Source: Betaproteobacteria bacterium
Lineage (GTDB): Bacteria; Pseudomonadota; Gammaproteobacteria; Burkholderiales; Casimicrobiaceae
Reading direction: 5' to 3'
DNA: 64,000 nt
Assembly (NCBI GenBank): GCA_013298695.1
Contig: JAAFIS010000011.1
Location: 62,001 to 126,000, forward strand
Position 1 is the first letter of the stretch; each line of letters begins with the position of its first letter. The position numbers were made by a program, and so were the translations under genes. The notes under the pieces are model-generated. The model searched no databases, was not told the DNA's origin, and was given only the letters and a program-made list of their open reading frames with translations. Shown one piece after another: positions 24,651 to 34,079 of this stretch.

Positions 24651-24740
24651 CTTGCGTTGATTAAATATCGTGGCGAAAAATTCGCAAAAGCATTGCATAG
24701 CCCACAGAAATAGGCGCTACAAGTGAATCGCTATAGTCGC

Positions 24741-24768
24741 TTGATGTTTCGCACGATCGTGCGATAAT
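24741..24768 (+). promoter_or_regulatory. Promoter of the TetR-family gene with operator in the spacer
   Basis: TTGATG (24741-24746), 16 bases, GATAAT (24763-24768) form a good sigma-70 promoter. The palindrome TCGCAC-GATC-GTGCGA (24749-24764) fills the spacer and touches the -10, the classic place for self-repression. The expected start of transcription, near 24775, nearly coincides with the ATG at 24776, so the message may be leaderless. Confidence 0.7.
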
Positions 24769-24775
24769 ATGAATC

Positions 24776-25453
24776 ATGAGTCGGTCCACTGCAATTCGAA
24801 AAACTGCGTCGCCGCTGTCAAAAGTTGCGGTCATTGCACCTGCGCTCGAAGCGAAAACCGCGAAGAGCGAAATGACACGCGCCGCTATCATTGGCGCGGC
24901 GCTTGATCTTGCAGCAGAGCAGGGATTAGAGGCGATCAGTTTGCAGGCGGTGGCTGATCGCGTTGCTTTGTCGAAAAGCGGCGTTTTCTCTCGCGTGGGC
25001 TCGCGCGAAGCCTTGCAGCAAGCGGTGATTGAAGAGTTCGAGCGTCGTTTTCTCGCTGACGTTTTCGTCCCAGCGATGCAAGCACCCAAAGGACTTCCGC
25101 GGCTCAACGCCATCGTGCGTCGCTGGATTGAGCGAACCCGCGTTGTTGAAGCGCATACGGGTTGTCTCTACACCGCGGGCGCGTTTGAACTTGACGACTG
25201 CGAAGGTGAACTTCGCGAAACCTTACACAAGGGCGTCGTTTCTTGGCGTGCAGCGCTTCGTCGCGCGACCCTACAAGCCGTGAACGAAGGGCATTTGCCA
25301 CACACAACGCCGATTGACGAATTGGTCAGCGTGATCTACTCGCTGATGATCGGTTTGGTGCACGATGCTCGCTTTTTGCGGGACGACGCAGCCGCTGATC
25401 GCACCCACGCAAGCTACGAGCGGTTGATTCGTAGCTACTCACAGGCCCAGTAA
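24776..25453 (+). CDS. TetR-family transcriptional repressor
   Basis: 225 residues. The helix-turn-helix is at about 35-80 (RAAIIGAALDLAAEQGLEAISLQAVADRVALSKSGVFSRVGSREAL, in pieces AALDLAAEQG, SLQAVADRVALSKSGVFSR), typical of TetR; the ligand-binding C-terminal domain (about 100-225) is of the TetR_C type seen with hydrolase or efflux neighbours. The first 30 residues are an extra basic/polar stretch. Palindromes with identical half-sites lie in its own promoter and just before the following alpha/beta hydrolase gene, so it probably represses both. The inducer is unknown. Confidence 0.88.
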   Translation: MSRSTAIRKTASPLSKVAVIAPALEAKTAKSEMTRAAIIGAALDLAAEQGLEAISLQAVADRVALSKSGVFSRVGSREALQQAVIEEFERRFLADVFVPAMQAPKGLPRLNAIVRRWIERTRVVEAHTGCLYTAGAFELDDCEGELRETLHKGVVSWRAALRRATLQAVNEGHLPHTTPIDELVSVIYSLMIGLVHDARFLRDDAAADRTHASYERLIRSYSQAQ

Positions 25454-25496
25454 TTTTTCCGAGACAACAAGATACTGACCTTCTCCTCCATCTAAA

Positions 25497-25516
25497 TTTC
25501 GCACAGATGTGCGAAA
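25497..25516 (+). promoter_or_regulatory. Second TetR operator, before the alpha/beta hydrolase gene
   Basis: TTTCGCAC-AGAT-GTGCGAAA is a perfect dyad with the same half-site and 4-base spacing as the operator at 24749-24764. It ends 18 bases before the hydrolase ATG, with an AAGGAT ribosome site between. Confidence 0.75.
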
Positions 25517-25534
25517 AACAAAAAAGGATAAATC

Positions 25535-26476
25535 ATGAATGCCGTTACTAACGAATCGATTCGCGCCACCGCTGAGTTCTATGAGCGCAGCGTCGGCGTG
25601 AAATTTTTCCGTGCTGCGTTATCGATGACTGAGCGGCTCGCGCCAGCGCTCGCCGTGCGATTTGCACATAGACTGTTTCTTACGCCGCTGCCGCCAAAAT
25701 GGTTGCAACGTCGCCACGCGTGGAGCCCGAGCTGGACAATCGAATCATGGCTGTTTGAAGACGCAGCGCTCACCGTATATCGCCGCATGTCGAGCGATTG
25801 CGATGGTATGGGCGCTGCAAGCGTTAGTGATCGGCAGCACGTGTTACTGATCCACGGTTGGGGCGGCAGCGCCGCGCAAATGCAACCTATTGCTAATGCA
25901 ATCGCCGATCGCGGGATGGTGCCCATCATCGTCGAAGCGCCAGCGCACGGGCGCAGCAAGGGCGCAACAAGTAGTCTGCCGCAATTTGCCCGCGCGATGG
26001 AGTATGTCGCGACTCGGCTCACACTGCAGGGGATTTCAATCCAGGGTGTGATCGCTCATTCGCTCGGCGCTTCTGCAACAGCGTTTGCAGTTGCTCGCGG
26101 CTTGCCCACAGAACGACTTGTGCTCATTGCGCCACCGGATCGCCCGCGCGACTTCACGCACATGTTTGCCAGCGTTTTTGGCTTATCCGAGCAAACGCGT
26201 GCACGAATGCAGCGGCGCATTGAGGCACGCGAGGCCGCGCACATGGACGCGTTTGCGTCGCGTCGACTGGCCACCCAGATCTCGATGCCTACCTTGATCG
26301 TTCACGACGAAAATGACGGCGTAAATCCGTTTGTGTCGGCGAGCCGTTGGATGTCCTATTTGACCAACGCGCAACTCGTTGCCACGCAGCGTCTTGGCCA
26401 TCGTAAGGTGCTCCGAGAAAACGACGTGGTTGACGCAATCGCGTCTTTTGTCGCGCTGCCGCACTACGTTTCGTGA
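25535..26476 (+). CDS. Alpha/beta-hydrolase
   Basis: 313 residues, alpha/beta-hydrolase fold from about residue 105. The oxyanion segment is LLIHGWGGSAAQM, the nucleophile elbow is AHSLGASA (Ser near 172), the acid is in LIVHDENDGVNPF, and the His in LGHRKVLR (near 289). The first 100 residues are a helical N-terminal extension found in this group of esterase-like proteins. Substrate not identifiable. It follows the tetR gene, with a matching operator just upstream, so it is likely induced by a compound it degrades. Its 3' end overlaps the convergent MFS gene by 13 bases. Confidence 0.85.
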   Translation: MNAVTNESIRATAEFYERSVGVKFFRAALSMTERLAPALAVRFAHRLFLTPLPPKWLQRRHAWSPSWTIESWLFEDAALTVYRRMSSDCDGMGAASVSDRQHVLLIHGWGGSAAQMQPIANAIADRGMVPIIVEAPAHGRSKGATSSLPQFARAMEYVATRLTLQGISIQGVIAHSLGASATAFAVARGLPTERLVLIAPPDRPRDFTHMFASVFGLSEQTRARMQRRIEAREAAHMDAFASRRLATQISMPTLIVHDENDGVNPFVSASRWMSYLTNAQLVATQRLGHRKVLRENDVVDAIASFVALPHYVS

Positions 26477-27648
26477 GCGCGCTTGAGAACGGTGTTGGCG
26501 AGCAACGCAACAAGCGGCGCGCCAACGGCCATCGCAACCACTAGCGGCCACGCTCCTGATCCCAAGAATGGTGAGATAGTTTGCCCAATGATGAATGCAA
26601 CGACCATCATTGCGAAACCGGAAAGGGCAGATGCGCGTCCGGCATATTGCGGCGCGTCGGCAACTGCGCCCGCTTGCGCGCAGGGCTGGACAACGCCGTG
26701 ACCGATTGAGAAAAGAAACTGCCCGGCGAGCATTGCTGGTAACCACGGTTCGTAGACGAGCGCAGGAGCCAGCGTGGCCACGCCGGCTGCGAGGTGAAAC
26801 CAAGATGCGCGCGCCGTTGCCTGATAGGGCCGCAGATATGACAGCATGCGACGGCACCACATTGTGCCGACGATATAGAACACACAGTTGCCGGCTAACA
26901 CCAGCCCCGATCCCAGGATGCCGAGCTTAAAGGCGTTGCCGTATACAAATGCCGAACTCAGTAAGAAGCAAAAAAGCGTGGCGTAACTGGTGGCGACGAT
27001 GTAGGTCCATGCGCGAAATCGAGGGTTGCGCAGGATCGCGGTGGTCGCGCCCGGCAATGTAAATCGTGCGCTACGTCGATCAGCGGGTAGCGATTCGGGA
27101 AATGACCAGTAGAGCCACGCCAACACAATTCCACCAAACACGCCCATCGCAGCAAGTGAGCCGCGCCAAGGCGTGACGCTTGCAAGCGCGGCGCCAATTA
27201 AGGGGGAGACGAGCGCTATGAGCCCCAAGCCGGATAGCCCCTTACTCAAGATGCGCGTGCCTTCTTGTGGCGAGAAGAGGTCGCGCGAACTTGCGCGCGC
27301 GACCACGATTAAACCGGCTAAGCCAACACCCTGCAGCACGCGACAGCCCACCAGCAGCGACATGTCTGCCGCGAACGCTGCGGCAAAGCAGGCAAGCGCG
27401 TAGAGCGTCGCGCCACACAGCGCCACCGGTCTGCGACCGTAGTGATCAGAAATCGGCCCCCACGCCAACTGCGCAACCCCAAACGCGAGTAGCAGCGCTG
27501 TTAACGATAGAGACGGATTGCCGAGCTCAGCTTTCAGCGCAGGCAGCGCTGGAAGATACAGATCGGTGGCAATGGGCTGGGCGCCGAGTAGGAGCGCAAG
27601 CAAAACGATGTAGCGCCAAGTGGGCGCAGCGTGAACGGCTGATGACAC
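26464..27648 (-). CDS. MFS drug-efflux transporter, Bcr/CflA type
   Basis: 394 residues, 12 membrane helices. Family motifs are ALLLGAQPIATDLYLPALPALKAELG at the start, AQLAWGPISDHYGRRPVALCGA (motif A) near residue 60, LVGCRVLQGVGLAGLIVVARA (motif B region) near 105, and VSPLIGAALASVTPWRG (motif C) near 150. These proteins export chloramphenicol, bicyclomycin, sulfonamides or related compounds with protons. Specificity cannot be told. It points toward the hydrolase gene and shares no visible operator with it. Start ATG at 27648. Confidence 0.88.
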   Translation of the reverse strand: MSSAVHAAPTWRYIVLLALLLGAQPIATDLYLPALPALKAELGNPSLSLTALLLAFGVAQLAWGPISDHYGRRPVALCGATLYALACFAAAFAADMSLLVGCRVLQGVGLAGLIVVARASSRDLFSPQEGTRILSKGLSGLGLIALVSPLIGAALASVTPWRGSLAAMGVFGGIVLAWLYWSFPESLPADRRSARFTLPGATTAILRNPRFRAWTYIVATSYATLFCFLLSSAFVYGNAFKLGILGSGLVLAGNCVFYIVGTMWCRRMLSYLRPYQATARASWFHLAAGVATLAPALVYEPWLPAMLAGQFLFSIGHGVVQPCAQAGAVADAPQYAGRASALSGFAMMVVAFIIGQTISPFLGSGAWPLVVAMAVGAPLVALLANTVLKRAHET

Positions 27649-27737
27649 GTAGATCTCGGTAGGGCTCGGCGAGCGCGGCTGGTAGGATACCTGAAGCGCG
27701 GTTGTACGAACTCACGCTCGGATTCGCTGCGGCTTAA

Positions 27738-28679
27738 TCAACGCCCAGTCATGAACGACGCGTTTACCGCCTCACCGAGTTTGGCCATATCGTGCAGGAA
27801 GTCGGCGATGTAGCGTTTAAGGCCATAGCTCAACACTTCATCGACCGTGCCGTAACGCAAGCGAGCGTTAATCTCCGAGGCGATACGGCGCGGAATGCGA
27901 CCCGAATCTTTGGGAAGATAGTCGAGTACGTTCGTGGTTTCGTCCATGCAAAAACGAAGAGAGCGTGGGAGTCGCGCGTCAAAAATCATGATCTCTGCTA
28001 CGCGCCGCGCGTCGATTGCATCGCGATAGGTGTCGCGGTAAGCCTCCAGCGCGGACACCGAACGCAGCACCGCTGAGAGCCGGTAGTAGTCAGCCTGATC
28101 GTCGCTGTGCTCCTGGAAATCATCGGGCGCTTCCTGAGCATATTTCACGTTCAAGATACGTGCCGTGTTGTCCGCGCGTTCAAGGAAAGTGCCCAATCGC
28201 GTGAAGTGATACGGTTGACCACGATGCGCCGTCGCGAAGGTGACACCGCGAAACAAGTGTGAACGCTCTTTCACCCATTCGAAAAACTCGTTACCCGTCA
28301 TCAGTGGATCCGTTTGCTTGGCTTTCTCATGAAATGCGATCCAGGTGTCGTTGATGTTTTCCCACATCTCACTGGTGATCGATCCGCGAACGGCGCGCGC
28401 ATTCTCGCGCGCGGCCTCAATGCAATTCCGAATTGAGGAGGGATGGAATCGATCCCAGGCCAGAAACGCAACGACGTTGGGATAAGTGGCAGGCAGTCCG
28501 GTTGCGGTGAATTCTTTATACGTGTCGGTGATCACGATCGGCGTCATCGCGCCGCCTGAATCAGCGCCGGGATCGAGCATCGCGAGCGATTGCGTGACGT
28601 CAAGAATGCGCGCCATGTTTTCTGCGCGCTCAAGATAGCGCGACAGCCAATAGAGGTGGGAGGCGGTGCGTGAGAGCAT
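27738..28679 (-). CDS. Alpha-E domain protein
   Basis: 313 residues, the all-helical alpha-E (DUF403) family. MLSRTASHLYWLSRYLERAENMARILDV is the family's exact opening, with further blocks GSITSEMWENINDTW, FFEWVKERSHLFRGVT, FTRLGTFLERADNTARILNVKY and YLPKDSGRIPRRIASEI. It is almost always encoded with a circularly permuted ATP-grasp enzyme, as here (4 bases apart). The family is thought to take part in ATP-dependent peptide-bond formation on an unknown substrate, often alongside transglutaminase-like and Anbu proteasome-like genes. Neither of those is adjacent in this window. Confidence 0.9.
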   Translation of the reverse strand: MLSRTASHLYWLSRYLERAENMARILDVTQSLAMLDPGADSGGAMTPIVITDTYKEFTATGLPATYPNVVAFLAWDRFHPSSIRNCIEAARENARAVRGSITSEMWENINDTWIAFHEKAKQTDPLMTGNEFFEWVKERSHLFRGVTFATAHRGQPYHFTRLGTFLERADNTARILNVKYAQEAPDDFQEHSDDQADYYRLSAVLRSVSALEAYRDTYRDAIDARRVAEIMIFDARLPRSLRFCMDETTNVLDYLPKDSGRIPRRIASEINARLRYGTVDEVLSYGLKRYIADFLHDMAKLGEAVNASFMTGR

Positions 28680-28683
28680 CTGG

Positions 28684-30138
28684 TTACGCTCCCAAGACCC
28701 AAGTGTCTTTGGTGCCGCCGCCTTGCGATGAATTCACCACCAGCGATCCTTCCTTAAGCGCCACGCGCGTGAGCCCGCCGGGCACCATGCGGATTTCACG
28801 GCCCGTTAACACGAACGGTCGTAGATCAATATGACGCGGTGCGATGCCCGCACCCACGAAACAAGGGCAGCTTGATAGCGCGAGCGTGGGCTGGGCGATG
28901 TAGTTTCCCGGATTCTGTTTGATCAGCTCGGCGAAGTGTGTGCGCTCCGCGTCGGTCGCGGCAGGGCCGACCAACATGCCGTAACCGCCCGCGCCGTGAA
29001 CTTCTTTGACCACTAACTCTTTCAGATTTGCGAGCACATAGCTCAGCTCATCGGGCTTACGACACTGATACGTTGGAACGTTATTGAGTATCGGCTCTTC
29101 GTCAAGGTAGAACTTGATCATGTCCGGCACGTACGGATAAATCGATTTATCGTCGGCCACGCCAGTGCCAATCGCGTTGGCGATCACCACGTTGCCTTTG
29201 CGATAAGCCTCGAACAAACCCGGCACGCCCAGTGCGGAATCTGCGCGAAACACCCACGGGTCTAAAAATACGTCGTCGATTCTTCGGTACATCACATCAA
29301 CGCGCTGCGGCCCAGTGGTAGTTCGCATGTAGACAAAGTCGTCCTTAACGAACAGGTCTTGACCTTCGACGAGTTCGACGCCCATTTGCTGCGCAAGAAA
29401 CGTGTGTTCAAAGTACGCGCTGTTGTAGCGACCGGGCGTGAGCAAAACAACGTTGGGGTTTTCAACCAAACTCGATTCGCGCAACGTTTGCAGCAAAAGC
29501 GCCGGATAGTGCTCGACCGGGCGCACGCTTTGTTTTAAGAACAATTCAGGAAACAAGCGCATCATCATCTTGCGATTCATGAGCATGTAGCTCACGCCCG
29601 AAGGCACGCGAAGATTGTCTTCAAGCACGTAATACTTGCCGTCGTTATTGCGCACGATATCGACACCGGTAATCGATACATACACGTCGTGCGGCACGTC
29701 AACGCCGACCATCTTGGTTTGAAACTGCGCGTTGCCGAGGATTTGCTCACTCGGGATGAGTTTTTCCTTCAGAATTTTTTGATCGTGATAAATGTCTGCG
29801 AGGAACATGTTGATCGCGCGCACGCGCTGCGCCAAACCGCGCTCCAAATACTCCCAATCTTCGCTGGTAATAATTCGCGGAATGACATCAGACGGGATGA
29901 GTCGCTCGGTGCCGCCTTCATCGCCGTACACCGTGAACGTGATTCCCATGCGTCGAAACAAGAGGTCGGCTTGCGCTCGGCGCTGGGTGAGCGTTTGTTC
30001 CGGCGAGCTGTTAAGCCACTGAAAATATTCGCGGTAGTGATCACGCGTTTGCGGGTTTATCGAATTTGCGCTGCTCACCAACATCTCGTCGAAGTGATGC
30101 GCTGGCGGCATCTTGATGGCGTGCATAGCAATAGACAT
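28684..30138 (-). CDS. Circularly permuted ATP-grasp type 2 protein
   Basis: 484 residues (DUF404/DUF407 family). Conserved blocks are FDEMLVSSANSINPQTRDHY, FTVYGDEGGTERLIPSDVIPRII, FLADIYHDQKILKEKLIP, DGKYYVLEDNLRVPSGVSYMLMNRKMM, VLLTPGRYNSAYFEHTFLAQQMGVELVEG (in parts) and VVKEVHGAGGYGMLVGP. ATP-grasp enzymes join a carboxylate to an amine through an acyl-phosphate, and here the product is unknown. It lies immediately before the alpha-E gene and is likely co-transcribed with it. Start ATG at 30138; a Leu/Met-rich longer start is not apparent. Confidence 0.9.
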   Translation of the reverse strand: MSIAMHAIKMPPAHHFDEMLVSSANSINPQTRDHYREYFQWLNSSPEQTLTQRRAQADLLFRRMGITFTVYGDEGGTERLIPSDVIPRIITSEDWEYLERGLAQRVRAINMFLADIYHDQKILKEKLIPSEQILGNAQFQTKMVGVDVPHDVYVSITGVDIVRNNDGKYYVLEDNLRVPSGVSYMLMNRKMMMRLFPELFLKQSVRPVEHYPALLLQTLRESSLVENPNVVLLTPGRYNSAYFEHTFLAQQMGVELVEGQDLFVKDDFVYMRTTTGPQRVDVMYRRIDDVFLDPWVFRADSALGVPGLFEAYRKGNVVIANAIGTGVADDKSIYPYVPDMIKFYLDEEPILNNVPTYQCRKPDELSYVLANLKELVVKEVHGAGGYGMLVGPAATDAERTHFAELIKQNPGNYIAQPTLALSSCPCFVGAGIAPRHIDLRPFVLTGREIRMVPGGLTRVALKEGSLVVNSSQGGGTKDTWVLGA

Positions 30139-30274
30139 AAATGTTTACTCGAATCTTTGGGCAACAATCTCTAGCAACTATTGTGCAACAAAGTCAGCTC
30201 GCGTTCAGGTAAACATTTTCGGCAAGCGACAACATAACTTCAAACTTGCGAGAGGTTATAGAAAATGTAGCAAA

Positions 30275-30359
30275 CGCCAAAATTTACTGGGCTTACCCAT
30301 GCATATCGAGTATTACCGAAAAACGAAAAAAAGCTGGGCTAAGCCCAATTAAATTGGGC
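30275..30359. repeat. Clustered GCCCAAT-family palindromes
   Basis: CGCCAAAATTTACTGGGC (30275-30292), then TGGGCTTACCCA just overlapping, and GCCCAATT-A-AATTGGGC (30343-30359), a perfect 8-bp-arm copy preceded by TGGGCTAAGCCCA, which shares bases with it. Two or three units lie within 85 bases, the densest cluster in the window. Confidence 0.65.
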
Positions 30360-30382
30360 TTTAATATGCAAAGATAAAAACG

Positions 30383-30408
30383 AAAACGCCAGCGTAAGCT
30401 GGCGTTTT
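30383..30408. terminator. Bidirectional intrinsic terminator after hsp20
   Basis: AAAACGCCAGC-GTAA-GCTGGCGTTTT, 11-bp arms with A/T runs at both sides, so it can stop transcription from either strand. It lies 22 bases after the hsp20 stop. Confidence 0.85.
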
Positions 30409-30429
30409 ACTAGTGGCGAAAGCGATCAA

Positions 30430-30873
30430 TTAGTTGATCGTCAAGCGCTTTTGCGCCGCTGAAGCTTTCTTGGGCAAGGTTAGCGTGAGTACACCATGCT
30501 CGTGCGTGGCAACCGCCGCGTCGGAATCCAGCGAAACCGGGAAACGGAAGCTGCGCGATGCGGCGCCGTTGAGCCGCTCTGTGCGCACGGTGCGCTCGCC
30601 CTCGTTCAACACGGTCGCGAAATTTACTTCAACTTTCACCAGCTTTTCTTCCACGGTCACCGCGATGTTTTCTTTAGCGACACCGGGCACATCGAAACGC
30701 ACAATGTACGACGCGTCAGTTTCCGAGACATCGGCGCGCAGGCCCGCGTCTTGGGCCGTTGCATCGCCGAAAAGCTGCGTCGCAAAAGAATCAAGCGCAC
30801 GATCAAAATCGCCAAACGCAGGAGCGACAAGCGCGCGTGGGGTCAAGGGGCTAAAGCGAATCAAACCAGTCAT
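30430..30873 (-). CDS. Small heat-shock protein Hsp20
   Basis: 147 residues. The alpha-crystallin domain is residues ~45-140 (LRADVSETDASYIVRFDVPGVAKENIAVTVEEKLVKVEV, in parts), with the closing GVLTLTLPKK motif; the N-terminal arm is FDRALDSFATQLFG. It is an ATP-independent holdase that keeps unfolding proteins soluble. The start was set at the ATG of MTGLIRF (30873) with GGAG eight bases upstream; a longer frame reaches 30933. CTTGAAAC at 30960-30953 on the - strand resembles a sigma-32 -35 box, but a clear CCCCAT -10 box is not visible. Confidence 0.9.
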   Translation of the reverse strand: MTGLIRFSPLTPRALVAPAFGDFDRALDSFATQLFGDATAQDAGLRADVSETDASYIVRFDVPGVAKENIAVTVEEKLVKVEVNFATVLNEGERTVRTERLNGAASRSFRFPVSLDSDAAVATHEHGVLTLTLPKKASAAQKRLTIN

Positions 30874-31113
30874 TTTCATTTCTCCTGTTGGACCAAACAA
30901 GCGCGGTAGAAATGTCGCGCTGATGAATACCAAAGTGCGACCCGTCTGGATCGTTTCAAGAGCTAGAAAGAGAAGTTTTGGGTGCAGCCACTAAAGTGGT
31001 GGCGCAGGTCTTGAACCCTGAAAAATCGCGCCAATGTTCCGGTGTTTTTTTTGATTTTCTTGTTGCGGAACAGCAGGGGCGACGCGCTGCGACTGCGGCG
31101 CGTTGACGAAGGC

Positions 31114-31617
31114 TCAACCCAAGTGTTTGCGCATGCGAATAGGCTGCAGCGCCCCCGCGAAAATCGTCGCGAACGTACGATCAGATTCAACGCTGAAACC
31201 GAGTTTCTCGAAATAGGCTTTGTATTGGGGCGAGTACGTGTCGACCGGAATACGAATCGACGTTACTTCATTTTTCTTTGCGAGCTTTTCCAAAGAGTCC
31301 AGTAACAATGTGGTGAACCCGCGCCCAGAGAAAGACTTGCTCACACCTAAGCGGCGAAGCTCCCAGCTTCCATCTTTTGCTGGCACATAAGACAGGGCGG
31401 CGACTGGCAGATTGCTGCGATACAACACTAGCCCGCCGCCCGCGCGCAGGTCGTCGGCGATTTGGTTCGAGTTATCTTTGAGGCGGCGCTGTGAAATAGC
31501 GACTCGCTCCGACCATTCACCTTTGGCCAGAGCAGATAGGATCGGAGCATCGCGAACGCTGGCGCGCAAAATCTTGTATTTATCCTGCTCAAAAACTGTG
31601 CGTTTCGTACCAAACAT
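31114..31617 (-). CDS. GNAT-family acetyltransferase
   Basis: 167 residues. The acetyl-CoA binding motif is seen in LRRLGVSKSFSGRGFTTLLLDSLEKLAKK (conserved RGFTTLL site) with the C-terminal strand YKAYFEKLGFSVESD. The N-terminal part (about 1-70) is a polar region with RLKDNSNQI. The gene starts directly after the metG stop (TAAATG), so it is translated in the same message. Substrate unknown. Between its end and hsp20 (30874-31113) there is a non-coding stretch with a CACTAAAGTG hairpin and a T-run. Confidence 0.8.
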   Translation of the reverse strand: MFGTKRTVFEQDKYKILRASVRDAPILSALAKGEWSERVAISQRRLKDNSNQIADDLRAGGGLVLYRSNLPVAALSYVPAKDGSWELRRLGVSKSFSGRGFTTLLLDSLEKLAKKNEVTSIRIPVDTYSPQYKAYFEKLGFSVESDRTFATIFAGALQPIRMRKHLG

Positions 31618-33810
31618 TTAACTAACTTTCATTCCGGGTGAAGCGCCGGTGTGTGGATTCAAAATGTAGAGTCCGCTTGCATTGTCGCCATCTTTAGACG
31701 ATGCGGCAAGCACCATGCCTTCGGAAATGCCAAACTTCATTTTTCGAGGGGCAAGATTAGCAACGAGCACTGTCAGTTGCCCCACAAGCTGCTCCGGTGC
31801 ATACGCTGATTTAATCCCCGAAAACACATTGCGTAAGCGAGGCGTGCCGTCCTCGTTTTTCTCGTTGACATCAAGCGTGAGCCGCAACAATTTGTCGCTG
31901 CCGTCAACATGCTCGGCGTTCAGAATTTTCGCGATTCGGAGGTCAATCTTTGAGAAATCGTCGATGTTGATGAAGTCGGATGATGAAGCGCCGGGTGAAT
32001 TCTGGCTTTTCGGCTTGACCCCCGACAAGTTTGGTGCGTTAGTCGCTTTTGATGGCTTCTCAGCTTTACTATTTTCTGTTGAATTCACGCCATTTAAACG
32101 GCTGTCAGGCGTTGGCGCTAAATCTAGCAATGCGTCAAGTTGCGATTCCTCCACTCGAGACATGAGGTGTTTGTAAGTGTTGATTTTGTGATTCGCGGGC
32201 AGCGTGTTTCCGACATCAGCCCAAGTCTGGGGTGGGATGTTCAGAAACTCGAAAGCTTTAGCCGCTAGCGTCGGCATGATCGGGGCGAGGTAAATCGAAA
32301 GAACCCGAAAAGACTCGATTACATGCGAGCACACAAGATGCAGTTGAATTTTCTGCGAGCTCCCGGGATCGGATTTCGCGAGTTCCCATGGCTTTGAAAC
32401 ATCGTAGAAACTATTCACAGCATCGGCAGCTTCCATGATTCGACGAATCGCTTTGCCAAACTCGCGCTGATCAAAATGGTCGCGAATTTCGTCAGCCGCC
32501 ACTCCAACGACAGCGTCAGGGAACAAATTGATCGTCTCGCGTTCGAACAATTTACCTTGAAAGTGTTTGTGAATAAATCCTGCCGTGCGGCTCGCAATAT
32601 TCACGTACTTGCCGATCAAATCCGAGTTCACTCGAGCCATAAAATCTTCGGCAGTGAAATCGAAATCTTCGACGTTGGCGTTTAACTTCGCGGCGATGTA
32701 GTAGCGCAGCCACTCGGGGTTCATGCCGATGCTTAAATACTTGAGCGGATCAAGGCCGGTACCGCGGCTCTTGCTCATCTTCTCGCCAGCCATTTGAATG
32801 AAGCCGTGTACGTTCACGCTATCGGGCGCTTTGTAGCCCGCAAACTTGAGCATCGCGGGCCAAAAGAGCACGTGGAAATACGCGATGTCTTTGCCGATGA
32901 AATGAATTTGCTCAGTTTCAGGATCGGCCAAGAATTCTGCGAACGTGCGTGACTCGCCGTTCGCTTTCGCCTTGCCCGAATCAAAATAGCTTTTCAGCGA
33001 CGCGAGGTAGCCAACTGGCGCGTCAAGCCACACGTAGAAAAATTTTCCTGGCGCGTCGGGAATCGGGATGCCGAAATAGGGAGCGTCGCGGGAAATATCC
33101 CAATCGCCCATCTTGCCGTCTTCACCAAGCCACTCCTTCGTTTTCGCGATGATTTCGCTTTGCAAGCGAGGCACGCCATGACGATCAATAGAACGCGTCC
33201 ATTCGCGTAAAAATTCAACGCACTTTGGATCGGAGAGTTTGAAGAAAAAATGCTCGCTTGAACGCATTTCGGGCGTTGCACCAGAAAGCGTTGAATACGG
33301 ATTTTTCAAATCGGTGGGTGCATACACCGCGCCGCACACTTCGCATGAGTCGCCGTACTGATCTTTTGCGCCGCATTTTGGACACTCGCCTTTGATGTAG
33401 CGATCAGGCAAAAACATGCCTTTCACCGTATCGTAAAACTGGTCAATCGTCTTTGTAGAGATGAAGCCGTTTGCTTTGAGTTTTTTATAGATGTCCTGCG
33501 CGAGTTCGACGTTTTCGGGCGAATCTGTCGAGTACCAGTGGTCAAACGACAAATGAAAACCGTCGTGATATTGCTTTCGTGTTGCTGCGATTTCAGCGAC
33601 GAATTCCTGCGGCGTCTTGCCCGCTTTTTCTGCGGCAATCATGATCGGTGCACCGTGCGTGTCGTCGGCGCACACCCAGTGCACTTTGTGCCCCTGCATC
33701 CGCTGAAACCGCACCCAGATATCAGCCTGGATGTACTCCATCATGTGGCCGATATGGAAGCGACCGTTGGCGTAGGGTAGAGCGGTGGTGATGAAAAGGT
33801 TACGGATCAT
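31618..33810 (-). CDS. metG: Methionyl-tRNA synthetase
   Basis: 730 residues, the long dimeric form. Class I signatures are HIGH ([10 protein letters not shown], residue ~18) and KMSKS ([11 protein letters not shown], residue ~345). The zinc knuckle CPKC...CEVC lies near residue 145. The C-terminal 110 residues are a tRNA-binding EMAP-like domain ([50 protein letters not shown]), joined by a Ser/Asn/Lys-rich linker. It charges initiator and elongator tRNA(Met). It is followed without spacing by the GNAT gene. Confidence 0.97.
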   Translation of the reverse strand: MIRNLFITTALPYANGRFHIGHMMEYIQADIWVRFQRMQGHKVHWVCADDTHGAPIMIAAEKAGKTPQEFVAEIAATRKQYHDGFHLSFDHWYSTDSPENVELAQDIYKKLKANGFISTKTIDQFYDTVKGMFLPDRYIKGECPKCGAKDQYGDSCEVCGAVYAPTDLKNPYSTLSGATPEMRSSEHFFFKLSDPKCVEFLREWTRSIDRHGVPRLQSEIIAKTKEWLGEDGKMGDWDISRDAPYFGIPIPDAPGKFFYVWLDAPVGYLASLKSYFDSGKAKANGESRTFAEFLADPETEQIHFIGKDIAYFHVLFWPAMLKFAGYKAPDSVNVHGFIQMAGEKMSKSRGTGLDPLKYLSIGMNPEWLRYYIAAKLNANVEDFDFTAEDFMARVNSDLIGKYVNIASRTAGFIHKHFQGKLFERETINLFPDAVVGVAADEIRDHFDQREFGKAIRRIMEAADAVNSFYDVSKPWELAKSDPGSSQKIQLHLVCSHVIESFRVLSIYLAPIMPTLAAKAFEFLNIPPQTWADVGNTLPANHKINTYKHLMSRVEESQLDALLDLAPTPDSRLNGVNSTENSKAEKPSKATNAPNLSGVKPKSQNSPGASSSDFINIDDFSKIDLRIAKILNAEHVDGSDKLLRLTLDVNEKNEDGTPRLRNVFSGIKSAYAPEQLVGQLTVLVANLAPRKMKFGISEGMVLAASSKDGDNASGLYILNPHTGASPGMKVS

Positions 33811-33845
33811 TTTCGGCTTGCGCGACGTAGAGTTCGCACATATTT

Positions 33846-34079
33846 TTAGTTTTTGTTAGGGGGCTTTTGCGGGATGCGCTTCGCGGGCGGGATAGCCTCG
33901 GGTAGCGCTCGCGCACGCGCCAGACCGATTTCCAGTGCTGTTTCAAGTCGAATCACTCGTTCAGTGAGATTTTCGATCTTGGTTTGCTGGGCTTTAATCG
34001 CTTCCGACTGCCGCGTGACTTTATCTTCGAGTTTGATCATCGAAGTGAGAGCGGCCCAGATTCGTTCGGTAACGCCCAT
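33846..34079 (-). CDS. Small coiled-coil protein of unknown function
   Basis: 77 residues from the ATG at 34079 (a TTG at 34112 would add 11). The body [21 protein letters not shown] is followed by a helical heptad stretch ([29 protein letters not shown]) suited to oligomerisation, then a basic, proline-rich tail ([14 protein letters not shown]). It lies 100 bases downstream of the RHH protein gene on the same strand. It is not a family I recognise. The pair could be a plasmid-type or toxin-antitoxin-like module, but no toxin motif is visible. Confidence 0.55.
   Translation of the reverse strand: MGVTERIWAALTSMIKLEDKVTRQSEAIKAQQTKIENLTERVIRLETALEIGLARARALPEAIPPAKRIPQKPPNKN

Larger units (their letters stand above)
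30139..30429. other. Intergenic region with several palindromes
   Basis: A gap between the ATP-grasp gene and hsp20 (both on the - strand). It holds two GCCCAAT-type copies (30275-30292 degenerate, 30343-30359 perfect) with a further TGGGCTTACCCA hairpin, then a Rho-independent terminator at 30383-30408. No gene is seen; a short + frame (30113-30352) lacks protein character. Confidence 0.6.

Noticed and set aside
26183-26860. 225-aa frame on the - strand between hydrolase and MFS genes
   Set aside because: Overlaps both well-supported genes and is Arg/Ser/Cys-rich.
30953-30960. Sigma-32 promoter for hsp20
   Set aside because: A CTTGAAAC box is present, but no convincing -10 (CCCCAT type) follows at the right distance.
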